Shown: positions 16,395 to 25,232 of the stretch, piece by piece
Position numbering within the stretch: the stretch's first letter is position 1
Layout: each line of letters begins with the position of its first letter
DNA from: Akkermansia muciniphila
Lineage (GTDB): Bacteria; Verrucomicrobiota; Verrucomicrobiia; Chthoniobacterales; Chthoniobacteraceae
NCBI GenBank assembly: GCA_945883955.1
Contig: CAMCYN010000002.1
Location: 1 to 47,157 of the forward strand
Direction: 5' to 3'
Length of the DNA: 47,157 nt
Translations under genes and position numbers: made by a program
The notes under the pieces: generated by a model
Told to the model about the DNA's origin: nothing
Seen by the model: only the letters and a program-made list of their open reading frames with translations
Database searches by the model: none

Positions 16395-17963
16395 TCAGGC
16401 CCGGTTTCCGGTGGGCAGGATAAACTCCACGCAGAGGCCGCGCGGGGTGCGGTTGCGAATGCTCACCGAGCCGCCACAGGCTTCCACCGAACGTTTCACA
16501 ATCGCCAGGCCCAGTCCGGTGCCGCCGGTTTCGCGGGTGCGGGCCGTTTCAGGCCGGAAGAACGGTTCGCAGAGGCGGTGCAGAATGGCCTCGGGAACCC
16601 CGGGCCCCTCGTCACAAATACGCAGTTGGACGTTGGGCGCACACGTCTGGACCTCCAGCGAGATGGGAAGTTCACCGCCAGAATAACGCAGCGCGTTTCG
16701 GAGGACATTGGCGATGGCACGTTGCAACAGATGAGCGTCCGCGTGGACGGTGAGCGTTTGGGGAACCCGGGAGTGGAGCAGCTTTGCGGGAATGTTCTCC
16801 TGGTGTGCAGCCTGGTTAATAATCTCGGCCAGAAATAGTTGCTGTGGGTGAAGCTCAGTCTGTAATCCGGCTTTGGTAAAGCAAAGCAGCTCTTCAATCA
16901 GGCGCGACATCTGCGCCACTTCTTCGCGAACATCCTGCACCTCGTCCTTTAGCTCCGTGCCGGCTTTCTGTTCGAGCACTCCGAGCGACCATTCCATTCG
17001 CGCCACCGGCGAACAAAGCTCATGGGCGATGTCTCCCAGAAAACGCTTTTGTCCGGTGACGAAATCCTGAAGCCGGGTGGCCAGATGGTTGAGCGATTCG
17101 GCTAGATGCCCCAGTTCATCTCGGCCTTCCAACGGGACCCGCGCTTCAAAATCCCCGGCTGCCATCTGTTCCGCGGCATCACGCATGGTGCGCAGGGAGA
17201 CGGTGATACGCCGGACGAGGGGAACCCAGAAAAGGGCGGAGCCCAGCAGGACGGCACCGGCAATCCACCATTGGGTTACTTCGAGTAGAAGGCCGCCGGC
17301 CTGGGGGGACGGTGAGGCGAGCAGCAGCGTGAGTGGACCTCGCTGGCGGATTCCGTCGGAGATGGGATGGAGCCGGACGCCGATCCAGTACAGGCCGTCT
17401 TCGTAGAGTACAAAGTGGCGGTTGCCCTCGGGTGGCGGCGGCTGGAGGCCCGGAATGATCTGGCGGGCTGGCGTGGATGCGGAGGCGTTGTCCCAGGGAT
17501 TATCGGGCCGTGCGAGAACCTGTCCGGGGGGCGCAGGGGCCTGCTGTGGCGGGGATTGTTTACCGGCGCTTTCGTAAAGTTTGCTGAGGACTGCGGCGGG
17601 CGGATGCGGGATTTCGCCGGCGAGCCAGGCGCCGTCCTGGCGGAACAGGGCACATTGCACCTCGTAGGTTTGGGCAAAGGAATCCATCACCTCGGGCCAG
17701 TCGGGGCGCGAACGTGTGGAAAGTGCGTCGGTGACTTCATGGGCGAGGGAGGAGAGGCGTTGCCCGGTTTTTCCTTCCAGAAGCGCTCCCAGAACCGGCC
17801 GGAATTCGGTGAACAAAACCAGTGCGGCGACCGAGCCAAGGAGGAGAAGGTTCAGAAAGAACCAGCCCAGAATCTGTAACCAGAGTGGCAAAGCCGTGAG
17901 ACGCTGGGGCCGCCCCTGCTTTTTCGGGGCCCGTTGCGGAGCGGTGGAGCGGTCAGTTTGCAT
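16395..17963 (-). CDS. Membrane sensor histidine kinase (EnvZ/CpxA type)
   Basis: A 522-residue sensor. Its order is a transmembrane helix near residues 25-50 (LQILGWFFLNLLLLGSVAAL), a periplasmic sensor domain with a proline-rich insert, a second helix (WWIAGAVLLGSALFWVPL), HAMP, the H-box FLGDIAHELCSPVARMEW with the phosphorylated His, the N-box NVLRNALRYSGG, and the G-boxes DEGPGVP and GGTGLGLAIVKR. The start at 17963 overlaps the end of the regulator gene by 11 nt. A longer frame reaching 18173 would run through the regulator's DNA-binding domain and is rejected. The signal sensed is unknown. Confidence 0.92.
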   Translation of the reverse strand: MQTDRSTAPQRAPKKQGRPQRLTALPLWLQILGWFFLNLLLLGSVAALVLFTEFRPVLGALLEGKTGQRLSSLAHEVTDALSTRSRPDWPEVMDSFAQTYEVQCALFRQDGAWLAGEIPHPPAAVLSKLYESAGKQSPPQQAPAPPGQVLARPDNPWDNASASTPARQIIPGLQPPPPEGNRHFVLYEDGLYWIGVRLHPISDGIRQRGPLTLLLASPSPQAGGLLLEVTQWWIAGAVLLGSALFWVPLVRRITVSLRTMRDAAEQMAAGDFEARVPLEGRDELGHLAESLNHLATRLQDFVTGQKRFLGDIAHELCSPVARMEWSLGVLEQKAGTELKDEVQDVREEVAQMSRLIEELLCFTKAGLQTELHPQQLFLAEIINQAAHQENIPAKLLHSRVPQTLTVHADAHLLQRAIANVLRNALRYSGGELPISLEVQTCAPNVQLRICDEGPGVPEAILHRLCEPFFRPETARTRETGGTGLGLAIVKRSVEACGGSVSIRNRTPRGLCVEFILPTGNRA

Positions 17964-18678
17964 CGGGGTCGATGAGGGAATAACCTGCGGCCCGCACAGT
18001 CCGAATGAAACGCGGAGTCTTTGGGTCGTCTCCCAACTTTTTGCGTAGAGCCGAGATATGGACGTCGATGGAGCGGTCGAACACCTCGTAGTTGCGTTCC
18101 CGGATCTGTTCGAGAAGGTTTTCCCGGGTCCGAACCCGCCCGACGGCTTTGGCGAGCGAGAGCAGCAGATCAAACTCCACGGGGGTGAGAGGCAGGGCGT
18201 GGTCGTTCAGGGCGGCCGTGCGTGACCCCGGATGGACGTGAAGGGTGCCGATTTGAATCGGAGTGTCTTCGTTCACGGCCGTGGGGCGATGGGTGCGGCG
18301 GGTGACGGCGCGCAGCCGGGCGAGGAGTTCCCGGCTGGAGAAGGTTTTGGGGAGATAATCGTCGGCGCCGAGTTCGAGTCCGACGATTCGATCGGCTTCT
18401 TCGCCTCGGGCGGTGAGCATCAGGACGGGAACATCGCTGGAATGCCGGATGCGTTTCAGGACCTCGAAGCCATCCATCCCCGGCAACATGAGGTCGAGGA
18501 GAATGGCGTGCCAGTGGCCCGACAGGGCCAGAGCCAGGCCTTCGGTGCCTGTATGCGATTGGGTGACGGAGTAACCGAGCGGGTCAAGGTACCCGGCGAT
18601 AAGGCGACACAGCTTGCGGTCATCATCGATGAGCAGAATACGCAGGCTATCAGCTTCCTGGGGTGTGTTGGCGTGCAT
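17953..18678 (-). CDS. OmpR/CpxR-family response regulator
   Basis: A 241-residue DNA-binding partner of the kinase encoded just downstream. The receiver domain (about 12-125) has the acidic pocket LLIDDD, the phospho-acceptor Asp in ILLDLMLPGMDG, the Thr in LMLTAR and the Lys in LPKTFSSREL. The C-terminal winged helix (about 140-235) contains VEFDLLLSLAKAVGRVRTRENLLEQI and VDVHISALRKKLGDDP-like features (here IDVHISALRKKLGDDP). It is divergent from terC, with a 122-nt gap that could carry both promoters. Confidence 0.93.
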   Translation of the reverse strand: MHANTPQEADSLRILLIDDDRKLCRLIAGYLDPLGYSVTQSHTGTEGLALALSGHWHAILLDLMLPGMDGFEVLKRIRHSSDVPVLMLTARGEEADRIVGLELGADDYLPKTFSSRELLARLRAVTRRTHRPTAVNEDTPIQIGTLHVHPGSRTAALNDHALPLTPVEFDLLLSLAKAVGRVRTRENLLEQIRERNYEVFDRSIDVHISALRKKLGDDPKTPRFIRTVRAAGYSLIDPDAN

Positions 18679-18800
18679 GGGGCGGGAGAATTGCAGGGGA
18701 GCAGTGCGCGTGCCGTCCCTTTCGGCCCGGAGGAGGCCTGTCAGAAGCGGGCGACCATTTGCCGTGCATTCGAGCGGCTGCGAATTAAAAAAGTCGCCTT

Positions 18801-19544
18801 ATGGATATTTTCACCGATCCGCAAACGTGGGTTTCGCTCCTCACACTAACGATTCTCGAGATCGTACTCGGGATCGATAATATCATCTTTATCTCGATCC
18901 TTTCGGGAAAACTCCCTCAGGCAGAGCAGGCTCGGGCCCGGTCCTGGGGGATGATGCTGGCGCTGCTGACGAGGGTCGGTTTGTTATGCTCGATCTTTTG
19001 GCTAATGAAGCTCACCGAGCCCCTGATTACGGTTCTCGGGCAGCCTCTATCCGGCAAAGATATGATCCTGTTGTTGGGCGGACTGTTTCTGCTCTGGAAA
19101 AGTGTCCACGAGATCCACGGCAACATGGAAGGGGAGGATCATAGTGGCGAGCCCAAGGGGCGGGCGACGGTGAAAGCCGTGATCGGGCAGATCCTGGTGA
19201 TCGATATTGTGTTCTCGCTGGACTCGGTCATTACGGCCGTGGGACTTGCCAAGCACATCGAGGTGATGATCGCCGCCGTGATCCTGGCGATGATGGTGAT
19301 GCTGTGGGCGGCCAAACCCATCGGAGATTTTGTGAACCGCCATCCGTCGGTGAAGATGTTGGCGCTCTCTTTCCTGCTGATGATCGGGCTGATGCTGGTG
19401 GCCGAAGCAATGGGGCATCATATCCCGAAGGGCTACATCTATTTTGCCATGGCGTTCTCTTTCGCCGTGGAAATGCTCAATCTCAAAATGCGCTCCAAAC
19501 GCCAGGCGAAGGTCGAGCCCGTGCATTTGCACCGGCCGATGTAG
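18801..19544 (+). CDS. TerC family integral membrane protein
   Basis: A 247-residue protein with about seven transmembrane helices. The TerC hallmarks are EIVLGIDNIIFISILSGKLP near the start, and VIGQILVIDIVFSLDSVITAVG, each with acidic residues inside a membrane helix as needed for metal binding. Homologues export Mn(II), help load metals onto exported enzymes, or take part in tellurite resistance. The loop at about 112-125 (MEGEDHSGEPKG) is cytoplasmic. No yybP-ykoY manganese riboswitch could be identified upstream. Confidence 0.92.
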   Translation: MDIFTDPQTWVSLLTLTILEIVLGIDNIIFISILSGKLPQAEQARARSWGMMLALLTRVGLLCSIFWLMKLTEPLITVLGQPLSGKDMILLLGGLFLLWKSVHEIHGNMEGEDHSGEPKGRATVKAVIGQILVIDIVFSLDSVITAVGLAKHIEVMIAAVILAMMVMLWAAKPIGDFVNRHPSVKMLALSFLLMIGLMLVAEAMGHHIPKGYIYFAMAFSFAVEMLNLKMRSKRQAKVEPVHLHRPM

Positions 19545-19576
19545 AGCGATCTAACGCTCTGCTCTTTCAGGGCGCG

Positions 19577-19601
19577 GCCGTTTCCCCCGGTGGGAAACGG
19601 C
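19577..19601. terminator. Hairpin between convergent terC and a small gene
   Basis: GCCGTTTCCC and GGGAAACGGC form a perfect 10-bp stem with a 5-nt loop, 32 nt after the terC stop and 13 nt past the end of the convergent small gene. No clear T run follows on either strand, so terminator activity is likely but not certain. Confidence 0.55.
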
Positions 19602-19613
19602 GGGAGTCGCGGC

Positions 19614-19889
19614 TCAGGACTGCCGGATCCGGTCCTTTTTCTCCTCGGCGTCCTCCTGGATCCGGTGGGTTTCACGGCTCAGTTGTTGTTCGAGTTGGGC
19701 CACGGAAGCGAAGTCGCCAGACAGTTCGGCCTTGGCGATCTGTTCCCGGAGAAACAGCTCTTTTTCAGCGACTTTCGCGCGTGCGACAGAAGTGATTTCG
19801 GCGATCTGCGCCTTTTGCTCTTCGGTGAGTTTGGTGGAGGGGGAAGCCTTTTCCAACCGTTCCATCGCTAGTTCGTATGCACTTTTCAT
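19614..19889 (-). CDS. Small coiled-coil protein, conserved hypothetical
   Basis: A 91-residue highly charged protein with no signal peptide or membrane segment. Most of its length is predicted helix and coiled coil (KLTEEQKAQIAEITSVARAKVAEKE). The opening MKSAYELAMERLEK looks like a small protein I associate with Verrucomicrobia, but I cannot name a family. It is convergent with terC and divergent from the HAD gene, only 47 nt away. Coding is supported by the start position and regular charge pattern. Function unknown; a stress- or chaperone-like helper is possible but unsupported. Confidence 0.7.
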   Translation of the reverse strand: MKSAYELAMERLEKASPSTKLTEEQKAQIAEITSVARAKVAEKELFLREQIAKAELSGDFASVAQLEQQLSRETHRIQEDAEEKKDRIRQS

Positions 19890-19936
19890 TGGGGAAGTTC
19901 GTGAAAAATCTAAGTCGCTACGTCACTCTATGCTGC

Positions 19937-20710
19937 ATGATTCGACTTCTCAGCACGGATTTTGATGGAACGCTGGTCGACCATTTCGCCACCCCGCCCG
20001 TTGATCCCGCTCTTTTTTCCATGCTCCAGGAACTGCGCGCCCGCGGAGTTCATTGGGCTATCAACACCGGACGCGACCTGCCTTTTGTCGATGAAGGGCT
20101 GAGGGAGTTCGGGTTTCCTGTGGAACCCGATTTTGTACTGACGGCGGAACGCGAAGTGTTTCACCGAGGCCCCGGAGGCCAATGGCAGGATTTCGGGGAC
20201 TGGAACCGGCGCTGTTATGAGGCGCATGACACGTTGTTTTTGGAGTCGGCCGAGCTGTTGTCGGATATCGAACGGTTCATCCAGGAGGTCAAAGCCAACC
20301 CGATCCGGGAAGGGGGCAAGATTATTGGTCTGGCGGCCGAGGATGAAACGCAGATGGAGCAGATTTGTGCGTTTCTGGATGCAGAACGGGTGCGGGTCCC
20401 GGGGTTTGCGTATATGCGGAACACGATTTACGCCCGCTTTTGTCATGAGGCTTATAGCAAGGGTACGGCGCTGGCGGAGTTGGCCCGGCTCACGGAGATT
20501 CCGAGGGACGAGATTTTCGCCGCAGGCGATCATTACAACGATTTGCCGATGTTGGACGGGGTGCACGCCAAGTGGGTGATGTGCCCGGCGAATTCGGTGG
20601 AGGCTGTGCAGAAAACGGTGCGTGAGGCCGGCGGATACGTGGCGCGTGGGCGGTGTAGTACGGGGGTGGTTGAGGCGCTGGAACACTTCGGGGCGTTGGT
20701 GCAGGGCTGA
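19937..20710 (+). CDS. HAD-superfamily (Cof-type, class IIB) phosphatase
   Basis: A 257-residue cytoplasmic phosphatase. Motif I is LLSTDFDGTLVDH, with the nucleophile and acid Asp pair. Motif II Thr lies in WAINTGRDLP. The motif III Lys is in YSKGTALAELARL, and motif IV is FAAGDHYNDLPML. The cap lies between motifs II and III, as in type IIB enzymes that act on sugar phosphates or nucleotides. The start at 19937 (MIRLLSTDFDG) fits; an ATG at 19877 would overlap the divergent small gene. Substrate unknown. Confidence 0.9.
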   Translation: MIRLLSTDFDGTLVDHFATPPVDPALFSMLQELRARGVHWAINTGRDLPFVDEGLREFGFPVEPDFVLTAEREVFHRGPGGQWQDFGDWNRRCYEAHDTLFLESAELLSDIERFIQEVKANPIREGGKIIGLAAEDETQMEQICAFLDAERVRVPGFAYMRNTIYARFCHEAYSKGTALAELARLTEIPRDEIFAAGDHYNDLPMLDGVHAKWVMCPANSVEAVQKTVREAGGYVARGRCSTGVVEALEHFGALVQG

Positions 20711-20799
20711 GCCGGGGGTGACTTTCTCCCCCGGAGGCGCGGCGAAAACGCGCTTTGCAGGGAAAACCGTTGCGAGGGCTGGGTCGGACGAGGTTTGTT

Positions 20800-21813
20800 A
20801 TGGGGGTGAGTTTTTATCGTTCCTGCCTTCGCCCCCTCTTGTTTTCTGCTGATCCCGAGAGTGTTCATCATTTTGCGATGACCTGTCTGGAGGTGTTCGG
20901 CCCAAAGCTGCGGATATTCGCGCCGGCTTTGGATAGTCGGCTGGCCCGGGAGGTGTTCGGGGTGTCTTTTCCGAGTCCGGTGGGGTTGGCCGCAGGATTT
21001 GATAAAAATGCGGTGGCCCTTCCCGGCTGGGAGGCGCTCGGGTTTGGCTTTGCCGAGATCGGAACGGTCACGGCACTGGCACAGCCCGGCAATCCCATGC
21101 CGCGGATTTTCCGGTTCCCGGATTTGCAGGCGGTGGTTAACCGGTTGGGATTTAATAATCAGGGCGCGGAAGTTGTCGCGGCCCGGCTCCGGGGACTCAA
21201 GGCGAGTGGCGCCTGGCCGCGGATTCCCGTGGGGGTGAACCTGGGCAAATCCAAGGTGACTGCTTTGGAGGATGCCAACGCGGATTATGTGGCTTCGTTT
21301 AAGCAACTCCGCGAATTTGGGGATTATTTTGTACTGAACGTGTCTTCGCCCAACACGCCGGGGCTGCGTCAACTCCAGGACAAGGAGTCGCTGGCGGGAT
21401 TACTGGCGGCTGTGCAGGCCGAGAACACGGAGCGTCGCCCCCTGTTGCTCAAAATTGCGCCGGATTTGGAGTGGTCTGCGATCGAGGAGATTATCGCACT
21501 TGTGGAGGCAAACGGGCTAGCCGGGGTGATCACAAACAACACCACGATCGACCATTCGTGTGTGGCCGAGGCCCGTCGTCAGCAGGGCGGGTTGAGTGGC
21601 CGGCCGCTGAAGGCGCGGTCCCTCGAAGTGCTACGGTTTGTGACGGCGCGAACCAAGCTGCCAGTGATCGGGGTCGGGGGAATCGCGAGTGTGGATGATG
21701 CGTTGGAACGACTCGATGCAGGCGCGGCGTTGATCCAGATTTATACGGGTCTCATTTACGAAGGCCCCGGGTTGGTTCGGGACATCCATCGTGCGTTGCT
21801 GGCCCGGGCCTAG
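20800..21813 (+). CDS. pyrD: Dihydroorotate dehydrogenase (quinone), class 2
   Basis: Oxidises dihydroorotate to orotate in pyrimidine synthesis and passes electrons to quinone at the membrane. The 337-residue protein has the N-terminal membrane-associating helices of class 2 (SFYRSCLRPLLFSADPESVHHFAM). It also has VGLAAGFDKNA, NRLGFNNQGAE, the catalytic serine in LNVSSPNTPGLRQLQ, ITNNTTIDH, and the phosphate site VIGVGGIASVDDAL...IQIYTGLIYEGP. The start at 20800 is preferred over 20755 because it matches the class 2 N-terminus. Confidence 0.96.
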   Translation: MGVSFYRSCLRPLLFSADPESVHHFAMTCLEVFGPKLRIFAPALDSRLAREVFGVSFPSPVGLAAGFDKNAVALPGWEALGFGFAEIGTVTALAQPGNPMPRIFRFPDLQAVVNRLGFNNQGAEVVAARLRGLKASGAWPRIPVGVNLGKSKVTALEDANADYVASFKQLREFGDYFVLNVSSPNTPGLRQLQDKESLAGLLAAVQAENTERRPLLLKIAPDLEWSAIEEIIALVEANGLAGVITNNTTIDHSCVAEARRQQGGLSGRPLKARSLEVLRFVTARTKLPVIGVGGIASVDDALERLDAGAALIQIYTGLIYEGPGLVRDIHRALLARA

Positions 21814-21851
21814 ATGATTTCGCTGCCCTGAGCGGCGTTTTGTTCCCGCTT

Positions 21852-22658
21852 ATGAACCGCCTGCCCGCCGCTTTGCTTCTTACGCTATTGGCGGCGGGTG
21901 CTTTTCTTTTGGCCAGATCCTGGCCGTGGCTTCAGCCCGCTGGAGGTGGAATGCGGCCCCTGATGGTTTATTGTACGGCGAGCCTCAAGCGGCCGGTGGA
22001 AATGGCGGCCCTCCAGTATCGTGCTGAGACCGGAGTGGAGGTGCAGCTACAATACGGCGGTACGGCGACGCTGCTGAGCGCCATTCGAGCTGCCAAACGC
22101 GGCGACGTGTTTCTCGCCGCCGATAGTCTCGGAATTAAAGACGCCCGTAAATATGGGCTGCTCGGAGAGGTTATTCCGATGGTCCGACAACGCCCGGTTC
22201 TCGCTGTGGTCCGAGGTAATCCAAAGGGGCTGTGTGTTTTATCCGATCTGCGGCGCGAGGGTGTCCGACTGGCGCTGGCTAATCCCGAGACTGCGGCGAT
22301 TGGCCGCGTCACCCGCGCGCTGCTCGGTGCGGAGTACCCCCCGCTTGCAAGCCACGCTACGGTGACCAAACCGACGGTGAACGATATTGCCACCGACCTG
22401 ACCCTCGGGGCCGTGGATGCCGCGCTTGTTTGGGACTCCACCGTGGCCCAATTTCCCAAGCTCGAGGCCGTCCTGCTCGCTCCACTTTCTTTCCATGCCG
22501 AGGAGGCCAGTGCCGCAGTGCTATCGGGGAGCGGGAATTTGGAGGAGGCGTTGCGGTTCATCCGATTTTTGGCGATGCCGGAAAAGGGAGGACTGGTTTT
22601 TCAAAAAATGGGGTTCCATCCCGTTGGGGCTCCGTCCGGGTTGCACGCTCCCCAATAG
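21852..22658 (+). CDS. modA: Molybdate ABC transporter binding protein ModA
   Basis: Exported oxyanion-binding protein of 268 residues. The N-terminus is a signal or anchor (PAALLLTLLAAGAFLLA). The mature part has the ModA layout: LMVYCTASLKRPVEMAALQY, then the oxyanion segment VQLQYGGTATLLSAIRAAKRGDVFLAAD. The later part (RLALANPETAAIGRVTRALL, AALVWDST) is also typical. The ATG at 21852 is chosen over a TTG four codons earlier. The permease starts 8 nt downstream. Tungstate specificity cannot be excluded. Confidence 0.85.
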   Translation: MNRLPAALLLTLLAAGAFLLARSWPWLQPAGGGMRPLMVYCTASLKRPVEMAALQYRAETGVEVQLQYGGTATLLSAIRAAKRGDVFLAADSLGIKDARKYGLLGEVIPMVRQRPVLAVVRGNPKGLCVLSDLRREGVRLALANPETAAIGRVTRALLGAEYPPLASHATVTKPTVNDIATDLTLGAVDAALVWDSTVAQFPKLEAVLLAPLSFHAEEASAAVLSGSGNLEEALRFIRFLAMPEKGGLVFQKMGFHPVGAPSGLHAPQ

Positions 22659-22666
22659 TACCGGCC

Positions 22667-23473
22667 ATGAACTCCCACGCTGACGCCCCCGAGCGTTCCT
22701 GGAAAATCGATCCGCTCTGGATTGTCGCCGGGGTAATCACCGGCGCTTATCTGCTGTTTCTTCTGGGGATGATCGCCTCGGCGGCGACGTACAGTTCGCC
22801 CACGGAACTGTGGCGTGCGCTGCTGGCTCGGGAGATTCAGTACGCGTTCGGGTTAAGCCTGTGCACCTGTACGCTCTCGGCCCTGATTTCCCTGCTCATC
22901 GCTGTGCCCGTTGGTTATCTGCTCTCCCGGGGCCGTTTTGCCGGCAAAGCCTGGCTGGATGCCGCCCTGGACGTGCCTATTGTGTTGCCTCCGATGGTGG
23001 TGGGGCTGTGTTTACTTATCCTGTTCCAAACCGCGTTTGGCCGGATGATTGAGCGCTGGATTCCTTTCACCTATTCCGTAGCCGGCGTGGTGCTCGCCCA
23101 ATGTGTGATCGGCGCGGCGTTCGCCGTGCGTACTATGCGCGGCACTTTTGATCATCTTTCAGCCCGGCCCGAGGAAGTGGCCATGACGCTGGGGTGTACC
23201 CGGGCCACGGCCGTTTGGCGGGTGACCCTGCCCGCCGCCCGTCGGGGGATGTTTGCGGCGGCTACGATTGCCTGGGCGCGCAGCCTCGGGGAATTCGGGC
23301 CGGTGCTGGTGTTTGCGGGGGCGACCCGTTTGAAAACCGAGGTGCTGCCCACCACGGTTTGGCTGGAGCTAAGTGTGGGGAATCTGGAGGCCGCGATCGC
23401 GGTTAGCCTGCTTATGGTGGGATTGGCGGTATTGGTTCTAACCGGAGTCCGCGTTGCGGGAGAACGCCTGTGA
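22667..23473 (+). CDS. modB: Molybdate ABC transporter permease ModB
   Basis: Inner-membrane permease of 268 residues with about six helices. It has the ModB/CysT-type segments VPIVLPPMVVGLCLLILFQ and the EAA loop EEVAMTLGCTRATAVWRVTLPAARRG, followed by WARSLGEFGPVLVFAG, a very typical ModB stretch. The start at 22667 follows modA by 8 nt. A longer frame from 22430 would overlap modA and is rejected. The stop overlaps the modC GTG. Confidence 0.93.
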   Translation: MNSHADAPERSWKIDPLWIVAGVITGAYLLFLLGMIASAATYSSPTELWRALLAREIQYAFGLSLCTCTLSALISLLIAVPVGYLLSRGRFAGKAWLDAALDVPIVLPPMVVGLCLLILFQTAFGRMIERWIPFTYSVAGVVLAQCVIGAAFAVRTMRGTFDHLSARPEEVAMTLGCTRATAVWRVTLPAARRGMFAAATIAWARSLGEFGPVLVFAGATRLKTEVLPTTVWLELSVGNLEAAIAVSLLMVGLAVLVLTGVRVAGERL

Positions 23474-24144
23474 TCCGGCTCGAAAACGTGGCGTGGCAAG
23501 CGGGAGCGTTCGGGTTCTCCGACCTTAGCTTTACGGTTCCAGGCGGCTGTTACGGCGTTTTGACGGGTCGCACGGGGGAGGGAAAAACCACTCTCCTGGA
23601 ACTCATCTGCGGGTTGCGCCGGCCCCTGAGCGGACGGATCTGGGTGGGTGACCGGGAGGTGACGGGGCTGCCACCGGGGGCGCGCGGGTTAGGGTATGTG
23701 CCCCAGGATGGGGCGCTATTCCCGACGCTGAATGTGCGCGAGCAAATTGGATTTGCGCTGAGTATCCGCAAAAGCCCTCCCGACGGGATCAAGCGGCGGG
23801 TGGAAGAATTGGCGGCGGCGTTGGGGGTGACCCATCTGCTGGACCGGCGTCCGGACCGGCTTTCAGGCGGGGAAAGGCAGCGTGTGGCTCTTGGCCGCGC
23901 TCTGGCGGCGAGTCCCCGGGTGTTGCTGCTGGACGAACCGCTGTCGGCCTTGGACGACGATACACGCGAGCAACTGCTCGGGTTGCTCCAATGTATTCAC
24001 CGGGAGACCGCCGTGACGGTGCTCCACGTCACCCATCACCGGATGGAAGCGCAGCGTCTGGCCGGTTTGATGCTGAATTTGGAAGGCGGCCGGATCCGGG
24101 AGGGCCTGGTTGGGGGCGGGGGTCCGGCGTCCGAAAAGCTTTAA
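23470..24144 (+). CDS. modC: Molybdate-type ABC transporter ATPase ModC, short form
   Basis: ATPase of 224 residues starting with GTG at 23470 inside the end of modB (GTGA overlap). Walker A is LTGRTGEGKTTLL, the Q-loop GYVPQDGALFPTLNV, the signature LSGGERQRVALGRALA, and Walker B VLLLDEPLSALDD. The family form is usually about 350 residues, with a C-terminal Mop/TOBE domain that binds molybdate for regulation; here the protein stops after the nucleotide-binding domain. ModABC context supports oxyanion import. The missing domain suggests no trans-inhibition. Confidence 0.88.
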   Translation: MIRLENVAWQAGAFGFSDLSFTVPGGCYGVLTGRTGEGKTTLLELICGLRRPLSGRIWVGDREVTGLPPGARGLGYVPQDGALFPTLNVREQIGFALSIRKSPPDGIKRRVEELAAALGVTHLLDRRPDRLSGGERQRVALGRALAASPRVLLLDEPLSALDDDTREQLLGLLQCIHRETAVTVLHVTHHRMEAQRLAGLMLNLEGGRIREGLVGGGGPASEKL

Positions 24145-24172
24145 GGTTACCTGAGCCAAGGTCACCTGAGCC
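24143..24172. repeat. Tandem 15-bp direct repeat after modC
   Basis: AAGGTTACCTGAGCC and AAGGTCACCTGAGCC lie side by side with one difference. The first copy overlaps the last bases of modC. It lies between the convergent ends of modC and the aspartic-protease gene. No function is evident. Confidence 0.7.
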
Positions 24173-24209
24173 GCCGCACGGTTCGCCGGAGGCTTTGCGG
24201 GAAAGCAGG

Positions 24210-25232
24210 CTAGGGAGGGGTGGGTTCCACCCAGACGCATTTGCGTTGAAAATCAATGGTGATGCGATTCTTGCGGAAAGGGCCCCAGCCGAGCATGGCA
24301 TCCCGAGTAGTTGGGCTGGTGTCGTATTCGACGGGTGTGAGCCGGACGCCGCCGATGTGCGCCTCGCGTAAGGTGCCGATTTCTTCCATTTCCACGCCCC
24401 CGACGCCCATGGCGGCCCGTGTACTGCGGTGAGTTGAGGCCCAGGCGGAGGCGGGTAATTTTCCAAGCACCGTGGAGGGCAGCCGCAAAGTAGAGCCGCA
24501 TCCGGTGTCAAAGAATGCCGGGATCTTCTGGCCGGCGATGGTGACCTTGACCCAGAGACGTCCCCCGTGGGTTTGGAAGGGAAAGGAAACGGCACCTTTG
24601 GGCGGAATGAAGGACACTTTGTAACCGAGTTCCGCCTTTTTGGCGGGAGCGTCCAGGGTCACAAAGCTGAACAACTCCAGAAAAGGGAGGCCTAGCAGGT
24701 TGAGTGGCAGGCGGCGAACCGGGACACCTGCAAACTTGAACTGATAGGTTTGCAAAAGAACACCGGCAATCCCCTCGCCGAGTACTTTTTGTCCGGCACA
24801 TTCGAGCGATTCAAAACGTCCCAAAAGCAGTTCGGTGTTGCCGCCCACACCCGTGCCCTTGATCCGGGCGCCCTCGAGGACAGGGAGTCTGGCCTGGGCT
24901 GCCGATTCCGCATCCAGAAGCAGGGGGAAGGCGGCTCCGGTGTCCACGATCCAGGGCAGGCGGTGGGAGTGTAACTCGGCGGGGATGGTCGGGATACGGT
25001 GGGTCCCTTGCAGAGCCACCCGGAGGACAGTGCCGGGACGGAGCAGAACGGGGTATTCGAGCCGGAGCTGGCCTTTGGGGAATTCGTCGGCGCGGCGGTT
25101 CGAGGAGTGTTGTTGGAGACGGACGAGGGTGTTTGCCGAGACGGGGCGGACGTGGGGCGCGCAGCTGCAGAGGGCGCTGAGGGCAAGAAGGACGAGGAGT
25201 CCCAGGATCCGGCGCTTGGGTTTTGGGTTCAC
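24210..25232 (-). CDS. Two-lobed aspartic-protease-like lipoprotein
   Basis: A 340-residue exported protein. A lipoprotein-type signal is suggested by LCSC with Cys24 as the acylated residue. Two separate aspartic-protease motifs are visible: PWIVDTGAAFPLLL (catalytic Asp97) and PAFFDTGCGSTLRLP (Asp242). Each is followed by a glycine-rich turn (GTGVGGNTELL and AMGVGGVEMEE) as in retropepsin-fold domains. Two DTG lobes in one chain would allow an intramolecular pepsin-like active site. It is the last gene of a three-gene overlapping set of exported proteins. Substrate unknown. Confidence 0.75.
   Translation of the reverse strand: MNPKPKRRILGLLVLLALSALCSCAPHVRPVSANTLVRLQQHSSNRRADEFPKGQLRLEYPVLLRPGTVLRVALQGTHRIPTIPAELHSHRLPWIVDTGAAFPLLLDAESAAQARLPVLEGARIKGTGVGGNTELLLGRFESLECAGQKVLGEGIAGVLLQTYQFKFAGVPVRRLPLNLLGLPFLELFSFVTLDAPAKKAELGYKVSFIPPKGAVSFPFQTHGGRLWVKVTIAGQKIPAFFDTGCGSTLRLPSTVLGKLPASAWASTHRSTRAAMGVGGVEMEEIGTLREAHIGGVRLTPVEYDTSPTTRDAMLGWGPFRKNRITIDFQRKCVWVEPTPP

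Noticed and set aside
17964-18173. N-terminal extension of the histidine kinase
   Set aside because: It would overlap the DNA-binding domain of the response regulator and has no homology-like features.
18679-18800. Possible yybP-ykoY manganese riboswitch before terC
   Set aside because: A GGGGAGCAG string is present, but the other conserved parts of that riboswitch were not found.
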